This document shows positions 1 through 10,164 of a stretch of DNA of 64,000 nucleotides, piece after piece. Source of the stretch: Branchiostoma lanceolatum. Lineage: Eukaryota; Chordata; Leptocardii; Amphioxiformes; Branchiostomatidae. Position numbers and translations under genes: made by a program. The notes beneath the pieces were generated by a model. It did not search any database, was not told the origin of the DNA, and worked only from the letters and a program-made list of their open reading frames with translations. Where the stretch lies: contig NC_089738.1 in assembly GCF_035083965.1 (NCBI RefSeq), forward strand, positions 19,246,734-19,310,733, read 5' to 3'. How positions within the stretch are numbered: position 1 is the first letter of the stretch; each line of letters begins with the position of its first letter.

Positions 1-3000
1 CAGGGAACTACGCTTTCAACATCGAGTGGAAGAGAACAAGGTTCACCTTCCGCGACGTCAAGTCCAACTTTCCCTACGGGCTCTTCATGGAGAAGGTAAG
101 ACTCAGAACCATAAATAAAATCGTAGGATTTGAAACCTGGGATTTCCGTCTTTTTTTTTATGGTGGGCTATAATACAAAACAATGCCTGTACCAAAGCTA
201 TGGGCCCTTTTTGAAGACTACCCTGAAAATCAAATGTTAGGTCACCCTTGTCGTTAAACAGTTGGCTAACAAAGCACATGTTTTATCAAACTTTATAATA
301 TTACAAAGCAATGTTTTGGTCCTATTTTCTGTTTCCATAAAGTCACATCTGTGTGTCATTTCAGTGTCCTATATCTTTTCAAAACCTAGCATGGCCTACA
401 TACTTAAACATCTTCTCTATAGTGTAATACTATACATGTATACTGTCCGCAGCCTAACACTATAACACTGTACATGTATGTTGTCCCCAGTCTTACAGTG
501 TAACACTGTACATGTATGTTTTCCCTTACAATATAACACTGTACAATCATGTAATGTTATATATTTCAGCATGGGCCCAGAGGCATGACCATGTGTGCCC
601 AGGCCTACATACTCAAACATCTACTTAAAAATGTAACACTGTACATGTATGTTGTCTCCAGCCTTACAATATAACACTGTACAATCATGTAATGTTATAT
701 ATTTCAGCATGGGTCCAGAGGCATGACCATGTGTGTGCAGGCCTACATACTCAAACATCTACTATACAGGGATGGCTGTCTACTGGAGGAGAAGGGGAAC
801 TCCAACAACTTGTGAGTTACTTTTCATTGTCTTAAATTTTTAAGTTGATGTGTCAGGAAGGACATTAAGGTGTGCGGGCTCACCAGTGTTGACCCGCTGG
901 ACAGAGCCATTTGGAAGCGCGGTGTGTGAAGACTAGCCGACTGCTGCCCACCCCTGTGTCAGGGAACCCCGCAGCAGTATAATCAAATACTGGATACTAC
1001 AGCCTACATATCACTATTTGATGCAAAGGTTCCTAAAGAGGCCAGAAATCTGGTTGTCTATCCTAAGACAAAGAAGAAAAAGAAAGAAATGCATTTGATG
1101 GAAAGTTCAACTTTACTGTCCTTGGTGCTGAATCCCTGTTCTGTTGTGTCCAGTGTTGTTCTTTCTCTAACCATTAGTTCTCTCTCTCTCTCTTTCTATC
1201 CAATTTAACGTCTTTTGTTCCCCATCATCTGGGGGTTAGACGTGCTTGCACATTGATGGGGAAGCCCCAGAACTCCTCATCAAGTGCAAGTCCTTTTTTG
1301 TAGCAAGAGTTTTTACGGCTGGATGCCATTCCTAACGCCAACCCAAACCCTACTGCTGGGCTTAGGACATGGGAAATGTGTGTTAAGTGCCTCTCCCAAG
1401 GGCACAACGTCTGGGTGCATGTCCGGACATGTCTGGGTACTCCACTGGGGATTGAACCTGGGTCTTATTGGTTCATAGCCGGATGCTCTGCCACTGTGCT
1501 ACACAGACGCCACACAGTTCCTCTTGATGAAATCCTGGTCGCTGTGGTTCAAAATGAAACTGCAGACAGGAAGTGTTAAAGAGCGAAATGATTGTTGTAC
1601 AGATGCTGTCCTCAGTGCTGAAGTCCGGGCTGTTGTTAAATTACAACTTCTTTTGACCTGTCCGATGGAAAGTGCCAAACATCGCAGCTTACCAAATTCT
1701 GTTTCCAGCAGCATCGTGTCTTTGATTTGTTGGATAACCTCAGTCAAATTCTATAATGAAGATGAATTAGGTTGGATCACTATATGCACCAGATGAAATG
1801 AGTAGTAGGTAGTAGTAGTAGCCAGTATTTTGATTATTACCTTAGACCTTAGACCTTAGATCCTCCTGCAACTTGGTTGCATAGGTCAACTTGGCTTCGG
1901 ATACTTCTTCTCCAAAGGTTGCGGTCTTGTGCCGCTACTGCCATTTCCTCCAGTGAATGTAATCCCAGCTTCTTCCCGTCGTTTTGCAGTGTTCGCCTGA
2001 GAGTGACCTTAGGCCCCCTCTCGGAGTGCCTTTCGGTTTCCAGGTCATGGCGATTCTGATTATACCAGATGAAATGAGACAAAAAGAATCCTAAGTTACA
2101 AAAGGCCACCATAGAAAGTGACGAAACAGCTGCAACAACAACAACAAAACAAAAAAATGTGTTACCATATTTTTTTTTCTTATGGTTCTGCTCGGCTAAG
2201 GAAATCGTGATGGGTGAGATGGCTGCAGCTATTTGGTGTGAAAAGGCATCTAACTCAAAATTTAAAAAAAAAAACAGAATCACATATTCCCCATGGTATT
2301 CAGGTTGGTGACTTTTCAATCCTTATGTTTTCCTCCGGCAGGTTGGTGGAGAGATTCAACATGGGGTTCTTCGAGGACCAACGAGAGGACGCGCTACTGC
2401 ACGCGCTCGCAGACATCCTGTGGAAGGCCGGGGAGAGGAAATACGCGGCCGTGACGATCGTCGGGGAGAAAATGTGCATCACGCCTTCTCCTGAGCTGAG
2501 ATTCGACAGCTACACAGAGAAGGTATCTTGGTATCTTATAAGATTTCGTGTGGTTAGCTCTCATAGACCCCAAAGGGGTTTGATTCAACAAACCCCTTTG
2601 ATAGCTACAGAGAGGTTACTAGTATGTTGTCTTATTTAAATTTGATTTTGGGGTTTGAGGAGAAAGCAATAACAACATTTGTTGATATCAATAAGACAGT
2701 AAATGACAAAGACTCAGACAGTGTACAACTAACTAGTAGTATGGAATCTTTTGTTGAGTAGATAACTGTAGTTTCCTAGAACAATTGTTGAGCTGTAGAA
2801 ATTTCCATACATTGTATCATATATTTCATTGTTGAACACTGATACTATTTGTTACTGAGGTAATACTTAAAATTTATTTTGTATTGATTAAGGATTTTGC
2901 TCAAGTGTGGATGTTTTTTTTCCTATCCCTCCACAGATTCTCATCTACGAGTTTACTGAATTTGAAGCCCTCTTGAAGTTTTTAAGGAGAAATATTGACC

Positions 3001-6000
3001 AGGTAAGTGAAAGAAGAAGACTTTTTAAAACCTGTGTCTTTTGAAGATATTTTGATAATATCTGCATTTTTTGCTATCTTAATTTTGAGGTTATATTTTG
3101 GGAGAACAGTTTAGAGAAAGGGAGTTAATAGTTACTCAAGCAACTGTATGAAACTTTGAAACAGTCAGAAGTTTCAGACAGCATCCGCTATCTTTCGTCA
3201 GTGACTAGAGGAAAGAACTGGGAGAACCAGGTTTTATACCAAAACTCCAGTGTACATGTTGTTGCAGTGTTCCTCACAATTCAGTTTGTTGATGACATTG
3301 GCTTTGAGAAGTTATATGTTTTTTTCCTCATAAATAACATGAGCCTGTTTTTTCCTTTCCTTCCTACCAGTTCCAAGGAGACTTCTCACCAGGCGGGATC
3401 CTGATGGTTTACAGTGCAATGTTATCTAGGACCTTCCCAAGGTAAAAATCTTAGATAATCATTTTATTTCATTAAATTGCAACAGGCAATACTAGACATC
3501 CCAGGCAGCAACAGCTGATATCAGGCGTCTAACACATAGCAAGTACAAAAAAACAATGTTGTAATATTACGCAATTATAATCATTACCTTCTACACCAAA
3601 AGACAGTTACTGAGGCAACAGGATAAAGTTTAAAAAATTATATCCAGTTGCTTGAGTTACTCACTCACTGTGTCTTTTGGCATATTTCATTACCTGGATG
3701 TCTAACCTTCATCGACATTACCTTCTACATGATATATGTTTCTTCCTATCGTCTGATGATGTTAAAAGTTGAACTAGATTGAGAAGTTTGTTCAATCCTT
3801 GTATGTACTAAAGAATGAACTGTTTTGTTGCAGACTAGTTCAGGACATGGATGAATACAAGACTCCCACCATGCTGACGGCAGCAGAGGGCTGTACTACC
3901 GTGAGTACTGAACATGTCTCAAGGGTCTGGAGTCTCAGGAATGTTGTTTTTTCTTGGAATCTTATAAACACTGTCACAAGATGTCTTGTTTCACAATAGG
4001 ATGTTTATGCAAATGATTTTGTTACAGACCTGGGCTAGCTTACAGACGTGACTGTCATTCTCGTATCTGACAATAAATCTCTCAGATTTGACGATTTTGC
4101 AGCAATCTCTTATTTTGCCTTAGTTTTGCTCCACTTACAATCTCTTTTCAGTTATTGTTAATTTGACATTGTATTGGTGGTATTGCAATGTAATAATGAA
4201 AATTCCTTTTTTAAGACAGAAGCAGGCAAAAATAAAGGACATCAATATTGGTTTACCTTTTCTAAGATGGTCTCATTCATTTTACATTTCTGTTTCCCAC
4301 CCAGGCGCTGATGAACCTGTTCCTGACGGGCCGCGCGGTGTCGTACCTGTTCAACGGGAAACTCGCGTACGACAAGAAACAGAAACCACTGGTGAGCACC
4401 GTTTCCATGGCAACTGACATCTCTTTCTTACTTTGTGAACTTCCTTTGGTCGAGCTCCCGCTCGAACCAAACTCATCTCATAACATCTCATAACTCCCTA
4501 TTTCATCCATAACATTTTAGAAAGACTTTTAGTGTCCCTATCTCAATTCTTTTGATGAAGTTGTCCAAAGTTATCCAGTAGATTTTTTATGTGTATCTTT
4601 ACTTTTTTTAGAACTTTAGATTAATTATGCATTGACTGTCTTGATTGTTGTTTCCTAATGTATGTCTAATATTGTATTCATCTATGTAATACTATCTAGT
4701 ATGTAAATCATGCATGTTGTTGATGATGCTATTTGCATACTTGCATGCTGCATCGTGGAAACTTGTGAACATGCTTGGTAAGCTGGTCATTTGTAGCTGT
4801 CAAACACAAGGTTTATGGGGTTTAAGACAAATCTAAAGTTCAAGAAATGTTACTGTCTTACTTTTCCAATTGTTATTACACAACCTTCTTACTCTGTTAA
4901 TAAGTTGACCAATCCGTTTATCTACCAAATCTCCCATTGCATGCAGATAAAGAAACTGATTCCCTCAAATAGCCTATTATGAATAGATTGGGAATAGTTG
5001 TTATTCAACCTTTATTTAATTTAACATGAATTTGATCTTTTCTTGTATGCCATATGCTGTGTTCCTAATTAGCCCTTGTGATAAAGTTATCATATATTTA
5101 TCAAAGCATGTCCTCTTTTTTTGCGTCATGTTCTGCAAGTAATTAATTTGTATTTGACGTTCATATTGTTCTGCTATTCTTCCAGCCATATCCTTTAATC
5201 GGACAGAAAGAGAGAGCAGAACTCGGATGTCTCTTCTGGGACAAGACCGAGTTCGAGGTGCAAGACAAAACTGAGGTGAGAGACTGTTAGAAACTGAAGT
5301 GAGAGACCAAGAGACTGCCCTTGGAAGTAGCAAATATCTTCGTGCTCTGTACTAACTTTGAACTACCAACACTTATAATCAATATCAAATAACTCATCAA
5401 TAAACAGTGCAGTGTGTGATGATAGCAACTTAAAGAAATTTAAAAGAACAGGACTTAGTGGAAAGTTCCATAAAAGTGTCACAGTTTTTTCAGTCAATCT
5501 TAAGCCTTCTTTAGGTGCATAATTCTGGAGATTTTTTGCCAATGTCTTAGATGAGTTTCCCCATTAAAAATCCCATCTACTGTGACCATATTCTTAGAAT
5601 CCCTTGTGTGGCCACTATGGACAGGTGTGACTATAGTATAACATAACATACCTTCTATGCCTTGTGATCATAAGTTTAAATACTGAATTTAAACTTATGA
5701 TCTTTACCTTGTTGTTTCTTATCCCATGTTCACCAGGTCGGGAGCATGTTGAAGACACCCAAGCTGCCCATCTGGCTGACGTGTGTGAATGACGTCTACG
5801 GCGTTTTGTTCTGTACGATACCCGACCTGCTGTCTCACTGGCGCAAGGAGCACCGCTTCTGTCTCTTCTACTTCACAGGACAGGCCAGTCAGATACAGGG
5901 AACTAAGCTTACCATAGGTAAGGAGTCTACTTTACAGGGCAGGCCTCCCAGATACAGGGCACCAAGCTGACCATAGGTAAGGGGCACAGCTTCTATCTCT

Positions 6001-7318
6001 TCTACTTCAGTCAGGACAGGCCAGTCAGATACAGGGAACCATAGGTAAATCTTTGAGATTTATAAAATGTGTAGTTCTGTTGGGAACAAATTGATTGTCT
6101 TCAGACAGTGTAGGACCCTTACTCTCATCAATAAGTGTGGTGGGACCTTTAAGGCACTCAAGCTTAATCATCTAAGAGGACATCCCTTAAGTTGAAGCTG
6201 GGTACTTATTTTCACCGGAATCGGGTAAGAAAATTGGCATAGATGTACCTCTCCAAAGAAAACTATTTTGGGGCCTGCTAGGGATTCGAACCCAGAGCAT
6301 ATAAAGTTTTAGTAAACAACTCTAACCACAAGGCCACCTTGCCACTACTTGCCCTATATATTGGCCCTTGATACAATGTACCTCTGTCCTGTTTGTTTTG
6401 ATTTATTTTTTTTTTGTAAAAAAAAGGACAGCTGGGGCTACTCAACTAGCCAAAGTCTATTACAAAGGGTTAGCCCTGGGAACAATATTCAATAGTAGAA
6501 ATACATAGAAGAAACAGAATTAACAAAAACCAGCACATAGACTAAGGTATGTATAATATTGTTAACCAAGCAAAACTTAGGTTCACATTACGTTACGTTT
6601 TTTTCACCCACCCAGACAACCGGAGTGGAAGGAACGACCCAGATGGAGACGACGAAGAGCAGAAGATTCCGTCCCTGGAGAGGTGTATCCTCACGAAGTA
6701 AGTCTTGTGGGTTTAAAGATGTCTTGACCTTAACTTTCTGTCAGGTAGTTTACTGGTAAGGTGTTTGTTACCTTTGTTATTTTCACTGGCTTTGGTGAAC
6801 CTTTGCTTGCAGTCTCAGTAAGTTGTTTTGTGAACAGGATAACAAAAGTTTCAAAAGAATAACAAAACAAAAAGTGCCTCTTACCTTACATTTGTGACCA
6901 TAGTATGCTCAGAACATTGGATACCAAAACTGGCACTTAAGCTGCAGTACCATAGAAATCCATCAGGAGGCATCCCCCGGCCACATATCCACATGCCAAA
7001 AGTGACAGTCAATTGTCGACAGCTTCAATGGTGAGTTATGCTGATAAGCCACAAATAAACAGAAAGAAAGTAAGCCACACCCGCTACTGAAAACTGAAAA
7101 GTTTACTCACCTACATGTATGTAGCAGCTTGTTCTGCATACTTGTTATAATACTCTTGTCAGATTTTGTTACACAGACAGATGCATTCAGGACAGCAATT
7201 TGACTTGGAGGAAACTGTTTTTGTATTTGCCTACAAATAAATGCCACCTCTTTATATCCATCCCCACAGGTGGCCAGATGCAGTGGTGAACTGGAACGGA
7301 ACTTCCCCATTTGTGTAA
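1..7318 (+). CDS. MINDY4B: MINDY4B-like pseudo-deubiquitinase, 3' eleven exons (5' end outside window)
   Basis: Spliced exons read by eye with consistent phase: 1-95 (partial), 708-811, 2342-2522, 2937-3002, 3371-3441, 3834-3900, 4305-4391, 5186-5275, 5737-5917, 6616-6697, 7270-7318; about 356 aa visible. The fold markers of the FAM188/MINDY-3/4 deubiquitinase domain are present: FRDV..YGLFMEK, VQAYILKHLLY, LMNLFLTGRAVSYLFNG, TPKLPIWL, LLSHWRKEHRFCLFYFTG and the C-terminal SLERCILTKWPDAVVNWNG. In active family members the catalytic Cys sits in GGPCxV just before VQA and the catalytic His in xxHxTVxF after PIW. Here these read HGSRG (Cys to Arg) and NDVYGVLF (His to Val). Both key residues are missing, so cleavage of Lys48 ubiquitin chains is not expected; binding or scaffolding remains possible. 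Family assignment is firm; the 4B paralogue is inferred from the dead active site. Confidence 0.85.
391..640 (+). repeat. Tandem partial copies of MINDY4B-like exon 2 with its splice acceptor
   Basis: The true exon 2 starts at 708 after a TTTCAG acceptor. Exactly 138 bp upstream (570-628) lies a near-identical copy of the acceptor, its AT-rich leader and the first ~58 nt of the exon, reading HGPRGMTMCAQ then AYILKHLL; it then runs into a repeat of CTGTACATGTATG units instead of completing the exon. A third, more decayed copy of the AYILKHLLY piece is at about 391-420. Short units of TAACACTGTACATGTATG fill the gaps. Neither extra copy has a downstream donor in register, so both look like decoy pseudo-exons inside intron 1. 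Confidence 0.75.
1213..1512 (-). mobile_element. tRNA-derived SINE
   Basis: Read on the minus strand, the element starts with a tRNA-like head: GGCGTCTGTGTAGCACAGTGG (pol III A-box-like) and GGTTCAATCCCC (B-box). It is followed by the body CCAGACATGTCCGGACATGC and CGTTGTGCCCTTGGGA. The same body follows a different tRNA-like head at about 53694-54005, which supports a SINE family rather than a true tRNA gene. It lies in intron 2 of the MINDY4B-like gene. Confidence 0.75.
1843..2062 (-). mobile_element. LINE 3' end (C-terminal tail of reverse-transcriptase ORF)
   Basis: On the minus strand this stretch translates to a Lys/Arg-rich C-terminus with LRRTLQNDGKKLGLHSLEE and AAQDRNLWRRSIRSQV, the pattern at the end of CR1/jockey-like non-LTR retrotransposon ORFs (compare [12 protein letters not shown] in the element at 52 kb). 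It ends in a short TAAGGTC repeat tail at 1843-1860. It is 5'-truncated and intronic. LINE clade is not resolved. Confidence 0.6.
3590..3716. mobile_element. Degenerate hairpin MITE (same family as 9494-9587)
   Basis: Imperfect inverted arms ACCAAAAGACAGTTACT and AGTTACTC..GTCTTTTGGCAT flank a short centre, followed by ATTACCTGGATGTCTAA and CTTCATCGAC. The same 3' flank follows the perfect hairpin at 9494-9587 and, inverted, precedes the one at 62878, so the mobile unit probably includes it. Confidence 0.55.
5918..6050 (+). repeat. Tandem partial copies of the end of MINDY4B-like exon 9 plus donor
   Basis: Exon 9 ends in ACCATAG followed by GTAAGG. Immediately downstream the last ~50 nt of the exon, including its donor, are repeated at about 5932-5982 and again, shorter, at about 5983-6045, each ending in ACCATAGGTAA. 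The pieces start with CAGGCC(T/A)..CAGATACAGGG. They offer alternative donor sites but would insert extra residues or shift frame; they look like slippage or unequal-exchange products. Confidence 0.7.
6277..6350 (-). mobile_element. tRNA-like SINE head fragment
   Basis: Minus-strand sequence GTGGCCTTGTGGTTAGAG followed by GGGTTCGAATCCC matches pol III A- and B-box patterns in tRNA spacing, but the acceptor stem does not pair and no mature tRNA fold is convincing. A related degraded copy is in plus orientation at about 29288-29385 in an RTK intron. Interpreted as a SINE remnant. Confidence 0.5.
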
Positions 7319-10164
7319 AAGACTCAGAGGATCACCTGTTGCCCTTACACAAGGCTCTCCCCTGGAATTTGCTAAATTGGTGCTGTAGATCTAGGAAAGG
7401 TGAAAGTCATTCCCAAACGAGCGAATGTTGATGAATTCTAGCACAATGACATATTGTTGAAGACTGACAAGGTAGTGATAAGACTGTAAAAAGTTGGTGC
7501 AGCACTATTTGATATTCCACTACTAGTCTCCAAGCAGATATTGGGTAGAAGCCTGTGTTACACAGGCTGTTTCTTCCAGGTGCTATTTGGACCTCCTCTG
7601 TTGTAGAGCTGGTAGAATCTTGATTTAGTCAGGCTTGTTGTAAGAATTGTAGAATTTTCTGATTTGCTCTTTGCAGGGTACTGTCATGAAAAACAGCAGA
7701 TCCAAAAGAAATTCTACCCCGATATCTGCTTGAAGATTAGGGAGAGACCTCAAGCTTACAGTACATTTGTAAGGCAAAAAGCCACAGAATCCTGAATATT
7801 GTTGCTGAATATTCTTTTACAGACCGATATGCACCACAAACAAACCTGGCGGTGAGAAAGATAAACAATTTTGAAAAATGGATTTGGCCAGCTTTGAAGT
7901 GTGGAAACAAATGAGTGAAATGATTTCTTGCAGCAGATTTATATTGTGTAAATTAAAGAAATGATATAGATGGTGTTTAAAGATGACACTTTTTTTATTA
8001 AGAAAACAGATATTTAAGCTTTTCTCAGAAATTATGATAGAAATTGAAATGCAAGCCAGATTGAAAATAAATTTTATCAAATGATTGTAATTTATGCTCT
8101 AACTTATAAGCAGGGATCAGACACAGTGAAGCATCTATTAAGTTAAAATAAATATTAGATATGAAAGGGTGTTTTTTTACAAAAAGTTGTCCTTTTGTTA
8201 CTATTTTGATAGCCATTTATTGTATACAATCTTTAAAAGACGAAATTTTATAAAATAGAAAATGTATGCGTATTTTTCTTGTCTCGTCACCATGACTACA
8301 GTTTATTATGATTGCTATGAAATAAACTATTTGTCAGAAAGGAAATGTATTTGCTGTATTTGTTTCAGGATAGAGGAGATGGCAGCTGATCATGACAGAA
8401 AAGAGCGTTGCAACAGAACTGAGTCAGCTTACAGATGTGATTTTGTGGCAGAGACTGCCATTCTCGTATAGGGCTGTTTAGCCATAGTCGATGCTGTAGG
8501 GCTGTTGTGAATTAGGATTTTACCATGGTCAATACTGACCGACGGAGGCCATATAGAGAGAGAGAGGACATAACAGTGTTGTTTCCTGTCAATTTGTGAT
8601 ATGAAACTGCCAGGTGTTACATCTAATTACAGCGATTTAGTTTTTGTATGTTAATTGTTTGTTTCAGGCTTGATTGCCCATTCACATATATACACATCTA
8701 AGCACACATAAACAGATCACATTTCCCCCGGCGATGAAACCTTATGGTGGTCAAACTGTGGAAGGCTACATACCAATGCTAAAAAATCCCCAACTTACTA
8801 AGTGTTTAAACTTCCGGTGTAAACGCAATAGAAGCACATGAAGACGGTGAACAGTGTCAGACACTGACAAGTTCGAGCTTCCCGGTGCCACTTTCTTAGA
8901 CGTTCCATCAGCAGTGTTGGAGAAGTGTCCATAATCTTAGGACAACACACACGCAACAAAGCAACACAAAGTAATTCATAGTCTGTCAGTAGTAATCATG
9001 AGCCACAACGTCTTTCAATGTAATTTCAGAACCCCTGTTTTTGTGTGGACGCTTTTATCCGGAGCTAAAATGTTTGCAAGTCTCTTCGGCAAGATGAAAA
9101 ACATCAAGACAACAGCAAAGTTTAATTTCGTTTCTTGACTTAACTTAAAAAGTATACATCAAATGTTGCAGAATAAAGGACAGAAAAGCTGGATCTTCAA
9201 ATGGCCTAAAGCCGGATTTCATATCTTATGAATGTGCAACGAATGTTGTCACTTGCGCCGTTAACTAGTCTAGCCAGACCACTCCCTTTTACCTACACCC
9301 AACAGTACAGTGTAGAATACAGTGGTGAACAGACGGAGTGTCGCCTGTACGTTTAAATGCACCAACAGTGTCCGTGGGTACTAGATCATAGTCAGGACTC
9401 TGACAAATGTTTGGATTGTGCTTCCTCACAGCGAGCACGTTAAAGAGCCAGTTTGAGCCCCATCGAGCCACAACGCAGACACCCTTCAAGTGACGCCAAA
9501 AAGCAATTACTCAAACAACTGGATATGATTTTGGATTTTTGATTTTCCAAAATCATATCCAGTTGTTTGAGTAATTGCTTTTTGGCGTATCTTATTACCT
9601 GGATGTCTAATCTTCATCGACGTACCCTTCAAGTGAGTTCTGCTCCGAATCAAGGCGAAACCGATCTAAGCCATTCTCACCTGCCCGTGACGAACAACTC
9701 AACCTGTTGAAAAGGAGAAGATTGTTAAAAACAGGTTAGCATACCTTCCGTTTTTTCATTACCTACAGTTTCAACCTGAGAGTGGCAAGAAGAATTAAGA
9801 ACCAGGTTTTAACTTAGGGATAGTGGCCTTTTTCTTGTAACTCTTCATGGTCGTACTTTGTGCAGACACTTGCGTTAGATATAACGTTCAAAATATAAAG
9901 CTACTCTTAGTAAAATTTAAAGTTAGAGAAAATAGGGTTAAACAATTACAATAAGGGGTGGTACATTATAAGAATTTTGCTCACGAGGCAGAAGACTACA
10001 TTCTATTTAGAGAAATTCCCGGCACCAAGTAATCACCTCAAAGACTATTCCACTGACAAAGTTCCGTCATAGCTACGTCACACGGAGTGGTCACAGTCAT
10101 TGTTGATATGTATAACTAGCGGTTATAATAACATACGGCATTTTGCGCTTTTCTCAGACAGACA
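7319..10164. other. Intergenic: 3' UTR of MINDY4B-like gene, hairpin MITE, 5' region of LRR-Ig gene
   Basis: No convincing coding exon seen. AATAAA-type signals occur at about 8066 and 8321 and could end the upstream transcript. A perfect hairpin element lies at 9494-9587. Just before the LRR-Ig start codon, a pyrimidine stretch ending TTTTCTCAG at about 10157 looks like a splice acceptor, so that gene may have an upstream noncoding exon. Confidence 0.5.
9494..9587. mobile_element. Perfect 42-bp hairpin MITE
   Basis: Left arm 9494-9535 (starts CGCCAAAAAGCAATTACTC) and right arm 9546-9587 are perfect reverse complements over 42 bp, separated by a 10-nt loop. Related hairpins occur at 62878-62992 and, decayed, at 3590-3690. 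This foldback structure and its recurrence mark a miniature transposable element. Confidence 0.75.

Noticed and set aside
6277-6350. Candidate tRNA gene from A/B-box pattern
   Set aside because: Stems do not pair into a cloverleaf and related copies carry SINE bodies; treated as a SINE head.
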